Shown in pieces: positions 24,024-36,170 of a stretch of 64,000 bases of DNA. The stretch spans positions 1-64,000 of the forward strand of contig NBAY01000091.1 of NCBI GenBank assembly GCA_002794775.1, in the 5' to 3' direction. This DNA comes from Porodaedalea pini (lineage: Eukaryota > Basidiomycota > Agaricomycetes > Hymenochaetales > Hymenochaetaceae). Below the pieces are notes generated by a model that did not search any database, had not been told where the DNA came from, and was given only the letters and a program-made list of their open reading frames with translations. Position 1 is the first letter of the stretch. The number at the start of each line of letters is the position of its first letter. The translations under genes and the position numbers were made by a program.

Positions 24024-25752
24024 ATGGTCACAAATACGAAGGAGCCCGGAGAGCCTCCTGCCTTCGGGCATCCCATGCTTCAACAGTTTGGCTTTGAACC
24101 TTCATACATCAATCTCAATAATGGTCAGTGCTTGTTATCCAGTGTCTCGCGATGTATTGATCACACGTGGCCGTATCCTAGGTTCTTATGGCTCCCTTCC
24201 GTTGCCAGTTCTAGCAGCATGCGAGAAAATAACGCGTGATACTGAGAGCAATCCTGATCGTTTTATGCGCGTCACGTATATGCCGTTGTTGAAGGCCGTT
24301 CGCGCACAGGTTGCTGAATTAATCGGTGCTGACACTGACGAATGCGTTATTGTCCCAAATACCACCCATGGAATCAACACTGTACTGCGTAACTTAGACT
24401 GGAAGGAGGGAGATGTTATAGTCGGAAGTAAGAGGCCGCGCACTTCTTAAATTGCCAGACTGAATCTCACATTTGCTACTCAGCTGATGTGACCTACGCT
24501 GCCGTGTCTCGAACAATTCAGTACATCACAGATGTCCCTCCGCATCCCAAGCAGGCGACTTTTGCTCTAAACTTTCCGACAACACCCGCTACTATTCTGA
24601 GCGAATTCCGTGCGCACTTAAAGAATATACCCCGCCAATCTGGATGCAAGGTCGTCGCTGTTTTCGATGCCATAGTCTCGATTCCAGGCGCCTTATTACC
24701 ATGGCGAGAACTCGTCAAAATATGCAAAGAAGAGGGCGTGGTGAGCGTCGTTGATGCTGCTCATTCCATCGGGCAAGAGGTCGACATCAACTTGAAAGAC
24801 GTCGATCCTGACTTTTGGATTTCAGTGAGTGAGGTATAGGAGAAAAGCTTGCGCTAATTTTTAAGACATGTATGCACTCGACTTAGAACTGTCACAAATG
24901 GCTCTATGCAAAGCGAGGATGTGCTGTACTATACGTTCCCAAGAGGTCTGAGGCTTTGCTTTCTTTAAAGCTGTACCTGACGTGCTTTTAGAAACCAACA
25001 TCTCATCAAGACTACCCTTCCAACTTCTTCTTACTATGCTTCACCTGCGGACCCTCCGGGTGGTCCTGAGCCACCCAATTTTCTGGGTCAATTCCTTTGT
25101 AAGCCGAATTCGTATAAATATCGCAGGTTGTGCTGTTCTGAAAAATAATGAAAGGGACAGGAACGATTGACTTTGCACCTTTCTTGAGCGTTAGTTCTGG
25201 TATATTTTTTCTGTTTACGATGATGTCGTGCTTGCCTCATTCGGCCCGACTCTTAGCTCTGGATTTCCGCCAGTGGATAGGCGGAGAAGAAAAAATCAAC
25301 GACTACTGCCATAATTTGGCTCTGACGGGAGGCAGAAGGCTTGCGGAGATTCTCGGTACTCATGTCATGGATGAGAACGGAGAGTTTACAGCTAATATGG
25401 TATCGTAGTGCTTTTTATACCGTTAATATTGCGGCGTGTCTGAACATTACTTAATTATTTGACGATATTATGCACAGGTCAATGTGGGGCTTCCGCTTCA
25501 AGTCAGTGGATCGGATACTATAACCTCGCGAATTCACGGATTTCTTATTGAGAAGAATGTGAATGGTAAACCGTACCATCACAACGGCAAGTGGTGGGTC
25601 AGATGCAGTGCACAGATCTACAATGAGGTGCGTGACTTTGCAATGAACTCGTCCCTCTGAGTCCGAATAGGACCCTTATTTTTCCGCAGGTGTCGGACTT
25701 TGAGAAGCTAGGCGAGGCACTGTCCGAGATCTGCAAGACTATGGCAGAGTAA
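24024..25752 (+). CDS. Class V aminotransferase-fold PLP enzyme (isopenicillin N epimerase-like / Egt2-like)
   Basis: Nine exons (24024-24123, 24182-24427, 24484-24824, 24887-24945, 24992-25098, 25155-25199, 25257-25399, 25478-25627, 25690-25752) give 417 residues. The fold markers are NLNNGSYGSLP near the N-terminus, the [14 protein letters not shown] strand, [13 protein letters not shown] with the Asp that meets the pyridine nitrogen, and [11 protein letters not shown] holding the PLP lysine. Relatives include CefD-type epimerases, selenocysteine-lyase-like proteins and the fungal ergothioneine C-S lyase Egt2; the sequence alone does not decide. No Egt1 partner lies in the window. It starts 229 bp from divergent TRAP-alpha. 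Confidence 0.85.
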
Positions 25753-26189
25753 TCCAGAATTGTTCGTCATCGCATTAGTAACACCGGTGTCGACCATCTT
25801 GTACATGTACATGTGTAGTTTACCAGCTTCATGAGTACATTACGTTTATCCACCGTGTATTCGCCTCGTCTTAGTCATGCCAAAATGCCTTCTCGGATCG
25901 ACAGCCGTGTGAGTTCCCACGGTCATCAAAGCGTTGGACTCAGCGGCTCAGCGCCTCGAAGCTGAACTTGTCTAACCACCACGCTTGAACATCGTCTTGT
26001 CAGTGCCACACAAAGCAGGACACCAACTATTTACCACAAAGGATAACCTCATCCAATCTCTAAATTACCTGCCGGGGTTCGTCTCAGCGTAATCTCTTTT
26101 TGGATTGTGGCTCGCGCAAGCCAGTGGCAGTCGCGGTTCAGCTGAGCCGTGGATCTCCGACCTAAGCACGCGTCAGAACGCGCTCGTGA
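25753..26189. other. Intergenic region
   Basis: These 437 bp lie between two same-strand genes. Nothing beyond 3' flank and promoter is recognisable. Confidence 0.4.
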
Positions 26190-29100
26190 ATGGCAACTCG
26201 CACGGCGACGCGAGCAGTTGCGTCCGCTTCCTCGTCCCCTGCTCCTGCTAGACGTTCCCTTGCCATTGCGCAACCTGCATCTGCAGCTTCGCCACAACTT
26301 GTCGAGCTTAGGCGCCAGTGGAAATGGGCAGCATTCAGCCAATTCTTCTACACATTTGCTCAGCTTATTGCTTTGGAGGATGTGAGTTTAGTGGTACGTG
26401 TCTTTTGCGCGGTGGAACAAGGAGGGGCAAGCTAACGAACTATTGTCTCAGGACGTCGAGGACGACCTCGTAGATTCTACCATGATTGTCATGCCCCGCT
26501 TGATGCAACGTCTACTTGTAACCCTGTCTCAAGACAGGAAGATAACGTGCGTATAGCTTCCAAGTGCACTGCCCTCTTTTCTGATGCAAGACGGGACACT
26601 GGACAGAGTGGAAAACTGGCAATCAGCCCTTAGGCGACAATACTCGAAGAGAGACCCTGCTGCCAACCCAATAGGCGTCGAACCTGTGGTATCGCGAACT
26701 TCGCGAGCCGCCACGGTCGATACGGAAATCAAATCTGAGGAGCGAGACTCTGTTCTGACGGACGATGCAACAAACTCTGGAGTGGATGACCGAGGAGTCT
26801 TGACTGAGGAGACCAAGATACCGGATGTGGCAGATAATGAAAATGTCGAAGAAACGCATGCAAATGAGGCTAATGATGCAAAGGTGATTGCCCCTCTTGA
26901 TACGAGTGATGACATTACCAAGGACGAGGAGGGCGAGTTCGCCCAGAATGCACAAGGTTCGCTGAAAGATTGGGCCGACATCTCAATGCTGGAGAAGCTG
27001 GACAGTATCCATACCCTCATCGAGTGGCACTTCCAGTCGCCCCTGAGGCTGAGGTCTATCATGCGAAGCGACGATGACAATGCGACCTGGGTATAAGTTC
27101 CCCGCCGTGTCATCAGAGCAATGAGATACTGAAGCTACATCTTATGCAGCGCATAGGACCCATCGGGTATGATGCAAAAAGAAATGCGTATTGGTTGATT
27201 GGCTGTAAGCGTCTCTTTTGGCGTTCTGTCGGACCTGTTCTAATGTCGTTCGTCCCAGCGGACCGACTTTGGATCCAACGTGTAGCACCAAAGCCTTCGA
27301 AGAAATCGGGGAAGCGCAAAGCCACATCGAGTGTCGACACTCGTAGATCTAAAGCTCCGCGAATCGAACAGGCAAAAGGAGGCAGAAAAGTAGAAGCAAA
27401 TACATTCTCGCAAGCAGCGGATACCTCGAACCTGAATTCAACAGGCAACATTCGCACTCCTCGAAGGAATAGACGAGGTGCGCGCCGCCCCCCTGCAGCA
27501 GAGAATATTCTACCTTCGCCGCCGCTAATGAGTGGGAGGGCGCGCGCTGCTAAAACTCAAGCAAACGTAATGCTGGATCTACAAGCCAAGCAGCTCGCGG
27601 CTGCAAAAGCTGAGATGCAATCTTTTTCCCGTAGATCGACGGCGAGGAACTCACCAGCCAAGCCGTCGGGTCGTCCAACGCTTGGTACCAGGGTCAGCCG
27701 TCGGTTGCGTGGTGACGATGACGACGACGAATGGCAACAAATTCCTGAAGAATGGTTGTCTAAGAGCGAAGGGTCGAAATCAAAGTCTACGAACTCACCT
27801 ACAAATGGCTCAACCACTAGAACAAGCACCAGAAACAAAGCACCGCCACGTCCATGGAGGCACGATGCTGCTATGGGTCAATCCACCACCCATGGTAAGG
27901 TGCGGAATACAGGATTGGACAGTGACAACGAAAGCGACTTGACAGAGCTCTCTGATTCTGATCTTTCAACTCATCAAGACGACACTGTACACGTGAACGA
28001 ACCTTCGGATCTTACTGGTGTTGCACCTGAACATGAAAATATCAGGGAGAATGACCAACCATCGACAGAAACACTGCAAACGCCTGATTTCATCGAATGG
28101 GAAACAGTATGTACATTCTCTGAGCTTTGAACATGATATTGATGAATTTTCTAGTTGTGTGTTTCTCTGCAGGAATGGGAAGCGATCGCACACCGGTTCG
28201 AAAAAGCAACGCATTATCTGGAGAAGGCTTTACATAAAATATTGGTCCAGGAGGTCGTACCATTTGTTACGGAATCCCTTCGTGTACGTCCTATTTTCAT
28301 TGAAGTCTGTGACGCAGGATGTAATGTGTCTTTAGGAGATCGAAAGACAGCGTATCAAAGAGGATGCACTCATGAATCGGAAACGATCGTCGCGCATTGC
28401 TGTTAAGGAGACAGAGAAGGAAGTCGCACGCTTAGCAGCTGCGCGACAGGCAGAAGAAGACGAAAAAATGGCACGAATGAAACGCTTAGAAGCGCGCACA
28501 CGAAGAGAAGAGGACGAAAGGTTGCAGCGCGAACAGGCAAGAGAGCAACGGCGAAAAGAACGAGAGGAGCGTGAACTTGCGAGAAGTCGTCGCTTAGAAC
28601 GGAAGAGGTGAGTGTTACTCGAACCGTAGTCTATTAAATTTCAAGCTCTCCTGACTCCCGACTGACGTTCTTTCACAGTGTTGAAGCAGACATTGACGTC
28701 TCGACGAAGGCACAGTCCAACGACACCGTTAGTCCTAACAGAATTCTTCCCTCGGGCGATGGGCCTTCTAAGCCTTCTCGCCGTCGACCAGGGAAAAGGG
28801 CCAATAAGCAGAGCACGTCAGGCGATAATTGGGAGCTTGATTGCGAGGTCTGTGGCTCGAAAGGCATCAATAGGGTAAGAGATGGTTTTCGTTTAGTTGG
28901 CGATTCACTCATTATTTGACAGGACGATGGGGTCCCTTTGATGAGCTGCGGCAAATGCAACAAGTGGCAGCACATCACCTGTCATGATGCAGTCGACAGG
29001 AAGGCAGGAAGGCCGTTGCGTAACTGGGATGCCGTCGACTTCTTTTGCAAGCGCTGTCTTGCATTTCAAAATGGCAACACAGACTCCTCGTATCCCATCC

Positions 29101-29678
29101 AAACTTTTCATGCTCCGCTGGCAATCAACGGCCACGGACGTCATTCCGATAACCAACCCGCGACTACTGCGCAAATGTACGGCGCCTCGGTCTCGACGAA
29201 TGGTTTTGGAGAGAACAAAATGTCGGTTCAGCACCAACAGTCGTCGCCGGAATCGACAGCTTTTGCTGGCTTCGCTCATTATCATCCACATCAACGCGGA
29301 TTTTCCCCTCATCCCTCAGCTCTTCAACCTCAGCATCAGTTCCAATCCCGTGAACTTGTGCATTCTTCTTTTCCTTCACAATCATCAGCGGCACACATAA
29401 ATCCAACTGCTTGGGATTCCCGAGCTCAAACCAGTGCATTCCCTGGTCAAGGTCTTAATCAGGGTACTTTCCCTCTTTCTTCTTTTCCCCCTTCACAAAA
29501 CGTGCGAGTTGGGACTCGCGACGGACCATCTTCTGAACACCAGCAATCGTATCCTATAGCATCGAACGGTTCTGTACCTCATCAATCTACACATGTACAG
29601 GCTGTTCAGTATTCGCACACATACTCCCTCCCCCCTCAGCAAGGAGCCTACGGCAATCCCGCTTCGTATCATCCATAA
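26190..29678 (+). CDS. DDT/WHIM/PHD-finger chromatin protein
   Basis: Nine exons (26190-26393, 26452-26546, 26607-27090, 27150-27204, 27259-28106, 28173-28283, 28336-28607, 28679-28874, 28923-29678) give 1006 residues. The N-terminus has a DDT-like helix bundle (KWAAFSQFFYTFAQLI, VEDDLVDSTMIVMPRLMQRL). A WHIM motif follows (MLEKLDSIHTLIEWHF then RIGPIGYDAKRNAYWLIG). There is an AT-hook-like basic/Arg-rich middle and a long charged coiled coil (nt 28370-28607). The PHD finger has CEVCGSKG, MSCGKCNKWQHITCH and FFCKRC, the Cys4-His-Cys3 order. The C-terminus is rich in Gln, Ser and His. The layout resembles ISWI-partner proteins (Rsf1/CECR2/BAZ types), so it is probably a subunit of a nucleosome remodeller. 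Exon 1 could also end at the gtgagt at 26381; I preferred gtacgt, which keeps the DVSLVDVEDD motif. Confidence 0.85.
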
Positions 29679-29994
29679 GCTTAGACCGCATACTTATTTA
29701 TTCTTTCTGCTGCTTGCTTCATTGTGTGTCAAACTTCCATATTGTAATCCCTGTTGGTCGCCGGATTGATGTAGACGACTGTCATCCCGTTCCTCTTATT
29801 TCTGGAAGGATTTTCTTTCCGTGGCACACTTTAAAAAGATACCTCGCCGTCGTCATTATGTTTATTGGTCCCTGCTATTATTATTAGCGTATACATTCGA
29901 ACATTTTGAACCGAGGTGTAACAAAAGGGAACGGATCGTCTTCGTGTGACGCTTCCCTGAAGGGTAACATAGAATAGTCAGCTTTGGGGACAGT

Positions 29995-30791
29995 TTAATC
30001 TGATAGATGTATGACGAACTCCAATGGACCAAGAACATGAAGACCCCTAACATGAGTATCCTTTCCATTCATGTGATTCGCCAGTATGATTATCTGCAAA
30101 ACGTAGCAATAGACAGGTTTGCTTCGTCCAAGGAATGTTACTGCCTGCGAAATCTAGATTAGGGAAAGTCGCTCACAATTCTTGCCCTTCTTCATTGAGT
30201 TCGGCAGAAACATCAAATGTGATCCAACCATTTGGTTTGTCGAGCGAGACCACTCGCACATCTTGCAAATCGCTGAGGCTGGTACCGGCCCGAATGCAGA
30301 GCGTGGAAGGGGTATAGGAATCGTCCAAGGGGAAGCTCAGATGTAAACTGACTTTCTAGATAATTTCACCGTGAGCTATAAGTGAAATGTGACAATAGGT
30401 AGCGACAACCTGTATAGCAGTTTTTCGAGGAAATTGGATAATGATAGAGTGCGGCTGCGGTCCATCTGAGCTGTCCACGAATGTTACTTAGAAAATGCTA
30501 AGAACCAGGTCACTCACTCACTGCCAAAAGGTCTCCGGGTCGTCATCCCGCAGACATTCGGGGCCGAAACCAAATTTGTACGACGAAACAGACCACTTCG
30601 CAAGATGGCCAATATCAGGCCAAGGGAGGGTCGGCGCCTTCTCACCTGCACGTTGTTAGTCAGCTCAGATGGCGGAAGGCCAGGATATCTGAGATGTGAC
30701 CTAGGCTAAAAAGGTTTTGCATAGACTCTGGGGGCGCTACGTGAGGCGCCGCATCCCCTCCATTTAGCCTCGGGGTCACTGTTGCTGCCAT
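29995..30791 (-). CDS. APC10: Anaphase-promoting complex subunit 10 (DOC1/APC10)
   Basis: Right to left, exons 30791-30701, 30645-30522, 30470-30410, 30355-30177 and 30121-29995 give 193 residues, the normal size. The DOC domain is complete: GHLAKWSVSSYKFGFGPECL, DDDPETFW, SDGPQPHSIIIQFPRK, SYTPSTLCIRAGTSLSDLQD, PNGWITFDV, LANHMNGKDTHVRGLHVLGP. APC10 helps the ubiquitin ligase bind D-box substrates in mitosis. The last intron (30122-30176) ends in AAG rather than CAG, and its acceptor is fixed by the conserved KPVYCYVLQI strand. Confidence 0.93.
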
Positions 30792-31061
30792 TTATCTCAA
30801 TGAGAGCTGATGTAGCTGAAAGCTGATGGTGGTAGGAACAAAACGCCGCTGCACATCTCGACGCGTCGCGTCGCGTCATGCCACTGCCAATCACGGGGTT
30901 GGCTTACTATACTAAATTACGAAAAATGGCCTCGAAAGCCACAAACTCTCGGTAATAGCTCAACTCAAGTAGCATGTATATGTATACAAGAAGGACTGTA
31001 AGAAGGACGGGTTCAATGAGATAAAGGCCGAAAAATCCACAGCGCTTCTTTTGTGCCATCT

Positions 31062-31930
31062 TCAAGCGCCTTCCAACTGAACTTGTTTCTCGGAGTCCTT
31101 AAGCAGCCGACGTTTTTGCCTCGCTCTTGCCGACCTCGACACCTTTTTCGCGGAAGGATACTGACAGCTGAGGGCAAAAAAGGTGAACAACAATGTGAGG
31201 TAGTGCGGGCAGGAGGCTTACGTAGTTTGGACCTCCAATGCTGGCAAAGCACTTGTGCACAGGGTTATCTTCATATACGGGGTTTTTTCTTGTCGGAGGC
31301 TACATAAAGTTCAACTCAATGCGCATATAAGTATCTGTGTCGCCATCCACTCACAAATTATGGCCTTCAAGGGCTGCGGCGATGCCTCTTTGTCTGAGAT
31401 CTTCATCCATACTTTCCGAGTCAGAGGTCACTACACATTCTTCGAGAATTCCAAGATGATTGTACTGGTATAGTCCTGTACTCTGAGGCCCAGGAGCTAT
31501 CGTTTTGAAGTATTCGCGTTTGATGATTTCTACGACTGAGATCAGACGCGGAATGTTACGCGCAGAGGCGCACGTGGTTTTAGTGGCTTTATTGCTCGTT
31601 GCCGCACTTGAGCCACGCTCTTGACTCTCTTCTACCCGTTCGGTGCAGGTCTCCGCAGTGTTGGTGCAAGTGACTGCTACAGGAATGCCAGTTGGCGAAG
31701 GATTGCTAGGTAGGGTATGCAAAGTAAGGGCCTTCCCAGGATTATCCTATGCGTGACGGCGGACTGATTAGATGTTCTTTGGGGGGTGACCACCATGCGG
31801 GACTCACGCGAAGAAATTTCAGACAGAATTCCACCCATAATTTAATTTTACCCCCACTCGTGATACGTACGAAGTGAGAGGAGGAATCTGCTGTCGCGTG
31901 GTTCGCTGGCACACTATCTCCATTCTCCAT
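31062..31930 (-). CDS. Alba-domain nucleic-acid-binding protein
   Basis: Right to left, exons 31930-31808, 31746-31355, 31299-31222 and 31167-31062 give 232 residues. The Alba fold is read from HFVRITSGGKIKLWVEFCLKF, then PRLISVVEIIKREYFKT, GLYQYNHLGILEE and TPYMKITLCTSALPAL. The tail is basic (SAKKVSRSARARQKRR). A Ser/Thr-rich stretch of about 50 residues is inserted between the first helix and the VVEIIKREY strand. Eukaryotic Alba proteins are RNase P/MRP subunits (Rpp25/Pop6 type) or mRNA-binding proteins; which applies here is not clear. Confidence 0.85.
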
Positions 31931-32013
31931 GCGTACAGGAAGTGTGATATACTTTATAGCATAGAGGTGTAACGGATGTAAATGTGGAAGAGATTCAAGT
32001 CGGAAGCGAAACT

Positions 32014-32083
32014 ACAGGTGGTTCCGAAAAGTGTTCGTCACCCCCGTTTTTGGAATCGATCGACATACCCAAATTCAGAAGGT
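32014..32083 (+). repeat. Left terminal inverted repeat of the MITE
   Basis: It pairs with the right repeat at about 32288-32357 and runs from acaggtgg to gaaggt. Confidence 0.82.
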
Positions 32084-32287
32084 AAACATGCCAATGAAAA
32101 CCTTCATCAAGCATGTCATCTGTGTTGTTCTTATTGTTTTTATTACACTTTTTGCATTACCTGTACACAAGATGTTGTCATTTTTACAGTGTGTATGCAA
32201 ACTTGAGGAATAGGGAACTGTGCATACTATTCTGGCCTGGTTTTGTGTGAAGGACAAGACAGACGACGCGTATTAATCAGCGTCTTA

Positions 32288-32357
32288 ACCTTCCACATTT
32301 GGGTATGTCGATCGATTCCGAAAACGGGGTTGACGAGCACTTTTCGGAACCACCTGT
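32288..32357 (-). repeat. Right terminal inverted repeat of the MITE
   Basis: It is the reverse complement of the left repeat. The three-base difference near the inner end (ttcag versus tgtgg) is the largest divergence. Confidence 0.82.
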
Positions 32358-32568
32358 GTAACTGTCAAATATGTTTGTTACATAATACGCATTTCGATTG
32401 AGAAAATTCTTTCTTTAAGAAAACATGCATTCATACAAAGACATTAGTAGTACAAAGCTATCAGAAATGCGGCCTTAATTAATACGCTATGTGCCAGCAT
32501 CATAGGATTTCCACAGAAATTGCACTAGATAGATTTGTCACCTCTTTCCAATCCCGCATATATACCTT

Positions 32569-33291
32569 TTATCCGCATCTCGGATACGAGATAAACAGAC
32601 GAAAATCCGACATTGAAGCACGGACATTATCAGGCTGTATTGGAATTACCCGATGAGAGATCTATCAATTTGGAAGTTACATTGGTTGATCGTAGTCGGG
32701 ACTCACCCGAATGCTTTCAGGCAATGGTATGGCCCGTACGCATCGCCTCTCCTTCGTCTCCTGGATGACTTTATCAAGCTCCCATTTCTCGGTCTCCTCC
32801 ACTGACTTATACGAAACGATGAGACGTTTGTGTTGGAAACTGACATGCACGTCAGATTTCTGAACGCCGGGCAGATTGAGGATAGCTAGAGTGCTTCTTC
32901 CATCAGGGGAGTCTCGAAAAGTTCTGACCAGATTGGAACGTCAACTCAACGTCACGAAGCGTATGGTGAAGAATACCGACGCTTACAATGATGCACGACG
33001 GGAGAGCCGGGGTACCGTCGGTTTAGGCACCTTTGTCACACCTTGTTCAGCAACTGGTTTTGTCCTCTCCTTTCCCTCTTCCGCTGGGATTGGGATATCG
33101 ACCGATCCCTTTCCCTTCGATCGAACCTGCTGCCATAGCCGGTCAATGAACTGCTCGTCGGTTTCAACTGGCGTGATAGGCTCTATAGTTTCCTTTGAAG
33201 AGGTAGTGGATGTTGAGACGTTGTTCCCACTACGGACTGGAGATAAAGAGAGAGGGTGCGATCTCTTCTGTACCGGAGGCGAGCTGTGCAT
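32569..33291 (-). CDS. HSP20-like (alpha-crystallin-fold) protein
   Basis: Right to left, exons 33291-32987, 32923-32707 and 32634-32569 give 195 residues. The C-terminal half is an HSP20/CS-type beta sandwich: SPDGRSTLAILNLPGV, SDVHVSFQHKRLIVSYKS, RAIPLPESI and SDFRLFISYPR. The N-terminal 90 residues are basic and Ser/Thr/Pro-rich and look disordered. Small HSPs hold unfolding proteins, but this one lacks the usual C-terminal I-x-I motif, so it may be a specialised member. The start at 33291 is the first ATG of the exon; an acceptor-like ctactag sits 15 nt upstream, so a further 5' exon is possible. Confidence 0.72.
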
Positions 33292-33797
33292 TGCAATAGC
33301 TTCACCTAGTAGCAGAAGGACACAATGCGAAGGATGATATCGCGATCAGGTTTCGTAAAGGGTATATGAATGAGAGCAAGTGAAAACGGCACGCGGCTAA
33401 AAGTAGAGCGAAGGGGATATCAAGCAAGAAAAGACGGGTAGCAATATAGACCGCTGTCGAGGCCAACAAGCATCGCGAGACTGAACAATAGCCCTCGCCG
33501 CAGTAATAAAGCGCTTAAGGAGTACGAGACCATTTACTTACGTACGTTTCAGCCGTGCGAAATGATGTCAAGTGAGGAAGGTCACGATCAAGATAAAACT
33601 TTTTCTTTCGCAACGACAACCACGGTTGAACCCTAGGCCTCCCTCCTGATATTGGTTTCGGAGTTTCGGTTACCTCTCTCTATAACATTAAATTATTCAA
33701 GGCGAGAATTTGACGATACGGTAAGCTGGTTGTTCATTACATCCCCTTTGCTGTTCATGATGGGCCTCAGGCCTCATCGATAAATTAGCATGTTAGA

Positions 33798-34253
33798 CTA
33801 CCAAGAGCTTGTCTCGCTGCGGACTTCATTCGATTCTGACTCTTCCCAACCAAATATTTCTCTCCCGTTTAGCCGCATACTGACTTGACCTTCACAGCTC
33901 GATGACAATTTCATCGCGTATGCGCATGGATTCGTCGCTGTCCATGGAACCACAGTATAAGTATAGATTCTGGGCATAAAGGATACCTGAGTCTCCATAA
34001 GTTTTCGTTGTCCAATTGTCCAGATTGAGCCTCTTCCGCTGGCCGCGTTGGTGTACAAAGATGGTTTTCGTTTGTACGTACTCAAGAGTGCACGTCCTAC
34101 CATCAGTCGCCGGCGTCCTTGCGGTTGATGTCGCTGAGTTGAGCGCAGCTCGAGTAGCGTGAAGCATCCATGAGTTCTGTAGATGACCCATGGTATAACT
34201 AGAGCAATTAGTAGTACGGACACAATTTGCTGAGCGACTCCTTGGACGGACAA
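33798..34253 (-). CDS. Unassigned ORF region, possible small gene
   Basis: Two overlapping minus-strand frames are open here (151 and 99 codons). The shorter (34191-33892, starting MGHLQNSWMLHATRAALNSA) has a charged tail (DESMRIRDEIVIEL) and could splice onward to a YAAKRE segment. The longer has a hydrophobic stretch (IVSVLLIALVIPWVIY). I recognise no family and cannot choose the frame. The wider stretch 33292-34637 holds nothing else that I can support. Confidence 0.22.
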   Translation of the reverse strand: MSVQGVAQQIVSVLLIALVIPWVIYRTHGCFTLLELRSTQRHQPQGRRRLMVGRALLSTYKRKPSLYTNAASGRGSIWTIGQRKLMETQVSFMPRIYTYTVVPWTATNPCAYAMKLSSSCEGQVSMRLNGREIFGWEESESNEVRSETSSW

Positions 34254-34637
34254 TACACCTCCCTTTTTGCGTTATTTGAATTCATTGGACAAACGCGTGT
34301 TTTCAAACGAGCTCAGCTCGTATACTGTAGTCATCTCGGTATCTATATTTTGGGCAATCCAAGTACCACAAACGCTAATCATGATGCGCCGACTTTATGA
34401 AAGTCTGAAGCGGTAGCTACGCTCACCTTGATACCAGTGACGGAAGCACTTTGCGCCAGAGAACGTCGCCCTGGCCGACTAGAGTCTGTAGCAGCGTCCG
34501 GATGTCTGAATGGTTCGATGAGAAAGCTAACCGTGATATATGCTGTGAGAGGCAATTAAATGATTGCAAGCCTGAAGGTCCAGACCGGGCATCTTTAGCT
34601 CGTATACGAAGGGGTCGAGGCCATGATCTTCCGGTAT

Positions 34638-35920
34638 CTATTGATAATGTCTCTTCATCACAGCGAACCTGCTATCCATGCTCATCTTCGCGATGGTCCG
34701 GACGTCCTTTTCTTTCAACTCCAGGCCTATAGGCTTCTCTGCCAGAAGCAAGGCATATTCTCCGAGGAGAGAATTTCGGAAAGGCAGTGTGTCGTCCGTC
34801 TGAGAACGCGGAATAATATGAGTGGCGCGTAAACAAAATCGATATTTGATTCGCTCACGCATATCGCAACAGGGTGGTTAAGGTTGAAATGGTAGTTAAG
34901 ATGATGATCTTCGAGACTTTTTACAGTCTTGCATCTAGAGCGTTTGATAGGGTAAGCCCGCGGGAGCGATGGGAATGATATCTACGACGAGGGACATACA
35001 GGAGATTCGAAGTCAAGCATATTTCTATGGCAATTTCATTATCAAGCACAAACTTCTTTGCCTCCTCGTCCAGAAAAGTAGCATGACCCAGCCGATCTGG
35101 CTTCAACGAGAGGAGCTGCATTGTTTCCTCCGGTGTATTTGACTCTGTCTTGAAGGAAATGAGACCAGGGAGCAGAATGGCGGTAAATGAAAGTAAGGAT
35201 ACCTCGGCCACATGCAGAGTCACCCCTAGGCCAACAGCCTTTGCTTTTTGAAAATGTACAGAGAAGGTTCTCATATCTCCTGACTGAATAGCCGTCAGTA
35301 AAGGGATCGAGAAGCAGTTCTATGCTTACCAGTGGATCGCCGCAGAGGTCTACGCCAACAATGCGTCGACCGGCATTCTTGAGCGTGATCGCAATGTCGA
35401 TGCACTCCCTTGCCACCTCGGAGGACATTCTACGGTCCAGAGCAAGTATATATGCTACCTCGTCTTCGGGAAATTTTTCGATCTCATCAAGGACAGTTTC
35501 CACGTATTGCATACGAGTCATATTCGGAGTTGCACGCGGACCACTCCGGAGCTCCAAATATGCGCACTGTCTGTCAGCTCCGCCGAGGAAGTCTAGCAGA
35601 ACTGCGCGCGTAGCAAAAGCGAGGTTTTCACGCGTAGAAGTTAATGCGTAGATTGCGGTGAACAAGCCAAAGAAGTCGCCTATTGCGTCGAGGCTCACGC
35701 CCTTCCGAAGCTTGTCGATACCATCATCGACTACGCTGGATGGTGCCGTACTTGGCTCTTCAATATATTTACTAGCCAGCTCCTGCAGACAAGACAAGGG
35801 GATGCATCCATTCAGATGAGCGTGTAACTCGGCTTTCGGGAGAGATTGTATGAAAGTGATTTGCTCTGGAGAAAGAGAGGCAAGAGCCTCTGCGGGTGGT
35901 CCAAAGATCTTCCTTGGCAT
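34638..35920 (-). CDS. Adenosine deaminase-like protein (ADAL/MAPDA type)
   Basis: Right to left, exons 35920-35330, 35283-35203, 35148-35000, 34934-34859 and 34799-34638 give 352 residues. The metal-dependent deaminase signature is complete: LPKAELHAHLNGCIP (zinc histidines), GVDLCGDP, TLHVAE with the proton-shuttling Glu, RLGHATFLDEE, IEICLTSN and HPVAICTDDT with the zinc Asp. The length and order match ADAL proteins, which remove N6-methylamine from N6-methyl-AMP and so clear modified nucleotides from RNA turnover. Plain adenosine deaminase is the alternative. Confidence 0.88.
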
Positions 35921-36170
35921 GTTGGAAACGGATTTTGCAGTTGTTTGAGACTTCTGGAGTTCTATTGGGTTTTATACGTTCGAAATGAATGTGGTCGAGT
36001 CACAAGCGGTGACTCGGAAGTTCGCGCAAACCAAGTCTCACGCCCCTTACCTTCTTATTCTGGTAAATCTTCCTATTTAGTACTAAATAATTTCAATCTA
36101 CGGCTGACGCCTCTCTGTCGCTGACCATCTCGAGCTCCCCCAGATTCCACGCACATATTCTTTGCCGAAG

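Larger units (their letters stand above)
32014..32359. mobile_element. MITE-like element with about 70-bp terminal inverted repeats
   Basis: The left end (32014 to about 32083, beginning acaggtggttccgaaaagtg) and the reverse complement of the right end (about 32288-32357) match over about 70 bp with roughly six mismatches. They share ggaatcgatcgacataccca. The interior of about 200 bp codes nothing credible. AACT stands just left of 32014 and again at 32360-32363, a possible target duplication; TA is the other option. It is a non-autonomous DNA transposon between the Alba and HSP20-like genes; its superfamily is not decidable here. Confidence 0.85.

Noticed and set aside
24021..24439. Reading straight through GT sites in the class V PLP enzyme as single long ORFs
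   Set aside because: The conserved NGSYGSLP and VGTDVTYAA joins require the introns at 24124-24181 and 24428-24483.
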